Origin: Verrucomicrobiota bacterium
Lineage (GTDB): Bacteria; Verrucomicrobiota; Verrucomicrobiia; Opitutales; Opitutaceae
DNA length: 64,000 nucleotides
Direction of reading: 5' to 3'
Assembly: GCA_016222805.1 (NCBI GenBank)
Contig: JACRQG010000027.1
Coordinates: forward strand, 124,001-188,000
The notes under the pieces were generated by a model. The model was not told the origin of the DNA. It saw only the letters and a program-made list of their open reading frames with translations, and did not search any database. The position numbers and the translations under genes are program-made. Numbering within the stretch: the first letter of the stretch is position 1; each line of letters opens with the position of its first letter. Positions 62,427-64,000 of the stretch are shown piece after piece.

Positions 62427-62655
62427 GGTTGGAGCGACGAAGGAATGTGGCCGCGGGGGCAGGAAGGCGATCCGGTCCCGTGCGAGTGGGTGAATGCAGG
62501 TCAGGTTGGACAATTGACAGGGGCGATTGACTGAACGTCGCCGCGGAGGCCGAATTCCGTTACGGAAATGAGGAAATAGTTTCCGGATGCCGGAGCGCTC
62601 TTGCCATCGGGGCCAACCGCAGCGTTTTCTCGGCGTGATCGCCGGTCATACCTGC

Positions 62656-63201
62656 ATGCCGCCCCAAGACTCCGAAACCAGCACCTGGTTTGCCAGGGAA
62701 GTGCAGCCGCACGAAGGCATGCTGCGCAGCTACCTGATCGGACTGGCGCGACCATCGGACATCGACGACCTCGTGCAGGAGAGCTACGCCCGGCTGCTGC
62801 GAATGCGCGAGCAGCAGCGGCTGCGTTCGCCGCGCGGCCTGCTCTTCACGATGGCCCGCAATGCCGCGCACGACCTGTTCCGCCGGCGCGGTACCGCGGC
62901 CATCGCGCCGGTAACGGAAACCGAGCGCGAGCGCGTCGTGGATGAAACGCCGGGCATCGCCGAAGTCGTCAGCCGCCGCCAGGAAATCGAACTGCTGGCC
63001 GGCGCGATCGAGGCGCTGCCGGAGCGTTGCCGTGCCGTGTTCATCCTCCGCCAGTTCGAAAACCTGTCGCAACGCGAGATCGCCGCGCGGCTGGGCATCG
63101 CGGAGCACACGGTGGAATCGCAACTCACGAAAGCGCTGCGCCGCTGCGAGGACTTTTTCGCGGCCAGGGGCGCGCTGCCGCGCCAGGAGGGCAAACCATG
63201 A
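62656..63201 (+). CDS. ECF-family RNA polymerase sigma factor (FecI-like)
   Basis: This is a 181-residue sigma-70-family factor without regions 1 and 3. Sigma region 2 covers about residues 18-85, with 'IDDLVQESYARLLRM' and 'LFTMARNAAHDLFRRR'; region 4 covers about 120-170, with 'ALPERCRAVFILRQFENLSQREIAARLGIAEHTVESQLTKALRRCEDFF' as helix-turn-helix. The ATG at 62656 is preferred; an in-frame ATG at 62587 would add 23 residues of no known domain. The stop codon overlaps the FecR-type start (ATGA), so translation is coupled. It is divergent from the STN receptor, with 229 bp between starts, and probably directs transcription of that receptor operon. Confidence 0.95.
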   Translation: MPPQDSETSTWFAREVQPHEGMLRSYLIGLARPSDIDDLVQESYARLLRMREQQRLRSPRGLLFTMARNAAHDLFRRRGTAAIAPVTETERERVVDETPGIAEVVSRRQEIELLAGAIEALPERCRAVFILRQFENLSQREIAARLGIAEHTVESQLTKALRRCEDFFAARGALPRQEGKP

Positions 63202-64000
63202 ACCCGCCAGACCCGCACCCCGCCGAAGGCGGCGATGCGACGCTGCGCGACGTCGCGACGCGCTGGGTCGTGCGCCAGGACCGCCGGCTCTCGGAGGCCG
63301 AAACCGCCGAGTTCGAAGCTTGGCTGGCCGCGGATCCGCACCACGCCGCGGCCCTGGCCGACGCGGAGGCGTCATGGCACTTCTTCCGGGCCCTGGGCAC
63401 GACAGTGCGCCGGGCGCCCGTCGCTCCGACGCGGCGAAACCGGGCGGTGGCAACAAGCCTGGCCGCGGCGGCCATCCTCGCCCTGGCATGCGTTTCTCTC
63501 CACCGCAACTCCGGGCCCGGGCCGCGGGCCATGAACCAACAGCCCGCCCCACCTTCCGCCGAGGCGGCCAGTCGTTTGCTGGACGACGGAAGCGTCGTAC
63601 GACTGAAGGACGATGCGCGGATCGAAGCGTCGTTCACGGCGGGCGAGCGCCGGATTCGGCTCCTGGGCGGCGAGGCGTTCTTCATCGTGGCCAGGGACGA
63701 GTCGCGACCGTTCTACGTCGAGGCGGGGAAGGTAACGGTGCGGGCCGTCGGCACGGCCTTCGCGGTGCGGTGCGCCCCGAGGACCGTCGATGTCGTCGTG
63801 ACCGAAGGCGTGGTCAGGGTGTCGCCGCCGGACGCAACCGTCGCTTCGCCGCCGGCGACTGCGTCGCCAGTCGAGCCCGCAGTCGTGCGCGCCGGCCACC
63901 GCGCGATCGTCGCGCGTGCCTCCATCGCCGGCCCCGCCGCGCCCATTGCGGTGACCGCGATCTCGGGCGAAGAAATCGACCGCTCGCTGGCCTGGAGCGG
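63198..64000 (+). CDS. FecR-type anti-sigma factor, C-terminal end outside window
   Basis: The frame is open from the ATG at 63198 to the window end, giving 267 complete residues. The N-terminal part (about residues 15-55: 'DVATRWVVRQDRRLSEAETAEFEAWLAADP') is a DUF4880-type sigma-binding domain. A transmembrane segment lies at about residues 84-97 ('AAAAILALACVSL'). The periplasmic FecR domain follows: 'GEAFFIVARDESRPFYVEAGKVTVRAVGTAFAVR'. The last residues 'DRSLAWSG' match the point where FecR proteins lead into the STN-contacting C-terminus. It would inhibit the sigma factor until the STN receptor signals substrate binding. Confidence 0.95.
   Translation, partial: MNPPDPHPAEGGDATLRDVATRWVVRQDRRLSEAETAEFEAWLAADPHHAAALADAEASWHFFRALGTTVRRAPVAPTRRNRAVATSLAAAAILALACVSLHRNSGPGPRAMNQQPAPPSAEAASRLLDDGSVVRLKDDARIEASFTAGERRIRLLGGEAFFIVARDESRPFYVEAGKVTVRAVGTAFAVRCAPRTVDVVVTEGVVRVSPPDATVASPPATASPVEPAVVRAGHRAIVARASIAGPAAPIAVTAISGEEIDRSLAWS

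Overview
The window is a GC-rich stretch of chromosome that most resembles Verrucomicrobiota, probably Opitutaceae. That placement is inferred from content: TonB-dependent receptors, many Tat-exported Gfo/Idh/MocA proteins, DUF1080-type jelly rolls, DUF1593 proteins, PQQ-like propellers and multidomain glycosidases. No rRNA, tRNA, CRISPR array, phage gene or complete insertion sequence was seen. Almost every gene encodes an exported protein for polysaccharide breakdown.

Region 1 (1-2279): the 3' end of a TonB-dependent receptor followed by a Tat-exported glycosidase-like barrel. Region 2 (2877-21563) looks like a polysaccharide utilisation locus for a fucosylated glycan. A leftward series runs sugar isomerase/epimerase, jelly-roll protein, a 1374-residue GH98-like/SGNH enzyme, a 1210-residue GH29/GH95-like/CBM32 fucosidase, and a GH43-like propeller. 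It is divergent from a LacI-type regulator. A palindrome, GGTGAA-NCCG-TTCAC(C/T), occurs twice in front of the regulator and once in front of the GH43-like gene, so it is the best operator candidate. A TonB receptor, a FAD oxidoreductase and a second GH29 fucosidase follow.

Region 3 (21820-33113) is a mixture: VOC protein, redoxin, pectate lyase-like protein, PQQ-like propellers, quinone oxidoreductase (qor), a Gfo/Idh/MocA protein, a nucleoside hydrolase and two DUF1080-like proteins. Region 4 (33221-37620) holds a dipeptide epimerase and a BioF-like enzyme in one operon, divergent from a 677-residue cytoplasmic protein of unknown function. Region 5 (37629-48796) has an SGNH-GH16 fusion, a GDPD/DUF1638 pair, a GH36-like alpha-galactosidase, a small membrane protein, a Gfo/Idh/MocA protein and an STT3-like membrane protein with TPR-like repeats.

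Region 6 (48976-59343) carries a carbohydrate-binding-like protein, two more Gfo/Idh/MocA proteins, tandem DUF1593 proteins, a GH140-like apiosidase family protein, an alpha/beta esterase, and a short relic of a TonB receptor. Region 7 (59370-64000) is a Fec-like signalling set: an STN-containing TonB receptor divergent from an ECF sigma factor that overlaps a FecR-type anti-sigma gene, the latter cut by the window end. The general picture is that receptors import oligosaccharides, periplasmic enzymes remove fucose, galactose, acyl groups and other decorations, and oxidoreductases, isomerases and DUF1080-like proteins may carry out a 3-keto-sugar route.
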